DNA of 64,000 bases from Cytophaga hutchinsonii ATCC 33406 (GTDB taxonomy: Bacteria > Bacteroidota > Bacteroidia > Cytophagales > Cytophagaceae): contig NC_008255.1 in assembly GCF_000014145.1 (NCBI RefSeq), forward strand, positions 2,124,001-2,188,000, given 5' to 3'. Shown piece after piece: positions 62,054 to 64,000 of this stretch (position 1 is its first letter; every line of letters begins with the position of its first letter). The notes under the pieces were generated by a model. It saw only the letters and a list, made by a program, of their open reading frames with translations. It ran no database searches and had not been told where the DNA came from. A program made the translations under genes and the position numbers.

Positions 62054-63460
62054 ATGGCGGATATACAATTACCTCAGGCCTTCATTACTCAGATGGAGAC
62101 ACTTCTGGGTAATGACTATACAGCATTTGAATCAGCATTACTGCGTCCTTCCAGACGCAGTATACGTCTGCATCCGCATAAATGGCCGCAGCCGATGGGC
62201 TTAACCCAGGTTCCCTGGTATAAAAATGGTTATTGGTTAGACGAAGAGGCTACCGTAACCTACGATCCCCTGTTTCATGCCGGCACCTATTATGTACAGG
62301 AAGCAAGTTCGATGTTTCTTGCACAACTGCTTGAAGCCTGTATCAAAGACAAGGAAGAACTAACCGTGCTGGATCTGTGCGCTGCGCCGGGCGGCAAGTC
62401 TACGTTGATCTGCGATGTACTGGATGAAAAACATTTGCTGATAAGCAACGAAGTAATTAAAACACGGGTAAATATTCTGGATGAAAATTTACTGAAGTGG
62501 GGGTACAATAATGTGATCGTTACACATAACGACCCGGCAGACTTTGACCGTTTAGGTACCTTCTTTGATATTATTGTTGTAGATGCGCCGTGTTCGGGCG
62601 AAGGGATGTTCCGGAAAGATCCTGCCGCTATCAACGAATGGGATACAGCTCATGTAGACCTGTGCTGCAGCAGACAAAGGCGCATTTTAAGTGATATCTG
62701 GCAGGTGTTAAAACCGGGAGGTATTATTATTTATTCTACCTGCACATTTAATCGCAAAGAGAATGAAGAGAACATGCGCTGGATGCAGGAACAGTATCAG
62801 GCGGAAGGTATTGAGTTAAATATTCCTGCTTTTGAAGGTGTTGAAACCGGAAACGAAAACGGCATACATTTTTATCGCTTCTATCCGCATAAGGTTACAG
62901 GTGAAGGCTTCTTTGCCAGTGTGATCCGCAAGCCGGAAAGCGCTGCATGGACAAACCATACCGGTAAGCGCGAAAAGTGGAGCAAAGACCGTAAAGTCCA
63001 GCAAAAACAAACCATACCGGAGATAACAAAAACTATTTTAACAAAAGAAGACGCGTATGTCTTTTTGCATAAAGAAGAATTCCGTTGTTTCGCTCAAACA
63101 TTTAAAGATGCACTGGAACAGATCAGTATGTGCCTTAAAATTTATCGTGCGGGTACTCCGCTTGGTACATTAAAGGGAAAAGATTTTTTACCGGATATTG
63201 CTGTAGCAATGTCTATTCATCTGAATAAAGAACTATTTACGTGTATTGAGCTGAGCTACGAAGAAGCGATTAAGTATCTGAGTAAAGAAGACTTTGTGTT
63301 AGCGCAGGAATCAAGCGGCTGGAACATTATGTGTTACAAGGGTGTGCCGCTGGGCTGGATCAAAGCCATGCCAAACCGGTTCAACAACTACTTTCCGTCT
63401 GAATGGCGCATCCGCAATCAGTGGGACGGCGTGAGTAAGCGGTTTATGATTGGGGAATAA
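62054..63460 (+). CDS. rsmF: RsmF-like rRNA (cytosine-5) methyltransferase
   Basis: 468 residues of the NOL1/NOP2/Sun (RsmF) family. The SAM pocket motif is VLDLCAAPGGKS. The motif IV cysteine lies in VVDAPCSGEGMF and the second catalytic cysteine in YSTCTF. The C-terminal part (about 340-468) is the PUA-like/RsmF-specific domain. Members methylate C1407-type positions of 16S rRNA; the exact site here is inferred. Ends the operon, followed by a short gene-free region with an imperfect hairpin. Confidence 0.92.
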   Translation: MADIQLPQAFITQMETLLGNDYTAFESALLRPSRRSIRLHPHKWPQPMGLTQVPWYKNGYWLDEEATVTYDPLFHAGTYYVQEASSMFLAQLLEACIKDKEELTVLDLCAAPGGKSTLICDVLDEKHLLISNEVIKTRVNILDENLLKWGYNNVIVTHNDPADFDRLGTFFDIIVVDAPCSGEGMFRKDPAAINEWDTAHVDLCCSRQRRILSDIWQVLKPGGIIIYSTCTFNRKENEENMRWMQEQYQAEGIELNIPAFEGVETGNENGIHFYRFYPHKVTGEGFFASVIRKPESAAWTNHTGKREKWSKDRKVQQKQTIPEITKTILTKEDAYVFLHKEEFRCFAQTFKDALEQISMCLKIYRAGTPLGTLKGKDFLPDIAVAMSIHLNKELFTCIELSYEEAIKYLSKEDFVLAQESSGWNIMCYKGVPLGWIKAMPNRFNNYFPSEWRIRNQWDGVSKRFMIGE

Positions 63461-63513
63461 GTGTTACGTTTTAGGTAATACGTTTTAAGATATCGTTTGT
63501 CATAATCAAGAGC

Positions 63514-63547
63514 AGTCGTCAGACCGCTTTTTTTCGGTCCAACGACT
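63514..63547 (-). terminator. Imperfect hairpin after the right-edge gene
   Basis: AGTCGTCAGACCG (63514-63526) pairs imperfectly with CGGTCCAACGACT (63535-63547) around a T-rich loop, just beyond the stop of the minus-strand gene. Plausible but weak. Confidence 0.4.
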
Positions 63548-63553
63548 TACTAG

Positions 63554-64000
63554 TTATAAACCATTAAAACGATTTTTCTTATTTATCAAATCATTTTTCA
63601 TATTGGTAAGGAAAACGACAAATTTATCTTCTAATTCATTGTTGAATTCACCTGTTTCTTCATTTATTCCTTGAACTTTTATTCTTATGTCTGCAATTAT
63701 TTCTTCTCTCTTTTGAACGATTAGAAGCTTTTTGTGATCAGGAATGTTTTCACTACAATGATTAGAGTTTACATGGAACTCAATATGATTTTCAGTGATT
63801 TCTGAATCACGTTTATCAATTATATTCTTGTGAAAATTCTTCGGATACAATTCTAACAAAGTCAAATTTTGGACTGAGTGAGCTATCTGATATCGAATGA
63901 ATACATAATAAGTCCCTCCGCCATCAAATTCCACTTTTGAAACACATTTTGATACCGGTGGATCAATTCTTTTATATTCTTTTAAAATACTTAAGGGAAT
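63554..64000 (-). CDS. Hypothetical protein, 5' end outside window
   Basis: At least 148 residues, not recognised. The frame is open to the right edge (upstream residues read LSILKEYKRIDPPVSKCVSKVEFDGGGTYYV), so the start lies outside the window and a GTG at 63934 need not be it. It is charged and mixed alpha/beta, with a late hydrophilic stretch (KREEIIADIRIKVQGINEETGEFNNELEDKFVVFLTNM). No signal or membrane segment is seen in the visible part. Its base use is AT-rich like its neighbours. Confidence 0.65.
   Translation of the reverse strand: MPLSILKEYKRIDPPVSKCVSKVEFDGGGTYYVFIRYQIAHSVQNLTLLELYPKNFHKNIIDKRDSEITENHIEFHVNSNHCSENIPDHKKLLIVQKREEIIADIRIKVQGINEETGEFNNELEDKFVVFLTNMKNDLINKKNRFNGL

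Overview
The window looks like chromosomal DNA of a gliding, cellulose-degrading Bacteroidota, most probably Cytophaga hutchinsonii or a very close relative. Four things point there: a secreted protein ending in the CHU_C (type IX secretion, type B) sorting domain, another ending in a type A (Por) sorting tail, a lipoprotein GH5 endoglucanase, and promoters of the Bacteroidota form TTG-N19-21-TAnnTTTG (best at 46746-46775 and 5678-5709). Shine-Dalgarno sequences are mostly absent. Genes sit on both strands in short operons, often closed by strong hairpin terminators. No rRNA, tRNA, CRISPR array, prophage or insertion sequence was seen.

Region 1 (1-10.5 kb): an MtfA-type peptidase cut by the window edge, a sterol-desaturase-family membrane hydroxylase, an alpha/beta hydrolase, and a SAM-I-class riboswitch in front of a Cys/Met-metabolism PLP-fold protein that has lost its PLP lysine. 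A CvfB-type RNA-binding protein follows. Then comes the most interesting locus, a three-gene operon at 5748-9490. It encodes a family 2A encapsulin shell protein, a cysteine desulfurase with a roughly 240-residue disordered N-terminal cargo domain, and a serine acetyltransferase. This is the gene set of a sulfur-metabolising protein nanocompartment, with a clear promoter and a palindrome inside that promoter.

Region 2 (10.5-24.5 kb): mostly housekeeping genes. These are an outer-membrane barrel, an RhlE-type helicase, an amino-acid permease, miaB, a receiver-less sigma-54 activator, lptE, a TPR-like protein, secG, groES-groEL, a HAD phosphatase and small unknowns.

Region 3 (24.5-47 kb): an AsmA-like giant, ttcA, an RluF-type pseudouridine synthase, a frameshifted DUF2306 membrane protein, two tandem paralogous lipoproteins, an HmuY-like protein, a K+/H+ antiporter, a GH5 cellulase with an inserted carbohydrate-binding-like module, an orphan ABC ATPase with a DUF2795 gene, the ABC-F protein EttA, a three-gene envelope cluster, an S1/P1-type nuclease and rpsT.

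Region 4 (47-64 kb): a cytochrome-like lipoprotein, two related LRR proteins (one with tandem Ig-like repeats and CHU_C), a 939-residue protein with 14 propeller-like repeats and a T9SS tail, a hisG-hisD pair separated by a GTACT-rich repeat spacer, and a YheT hydrolase - SRAP/YedK - RsmF-like operon. A hypothetical gene runs off the right edge. Intergenic spaces hold a 52-bp perfect palindrome, an eight-copy TATG microsatellite and dispersed imperfect repeats.
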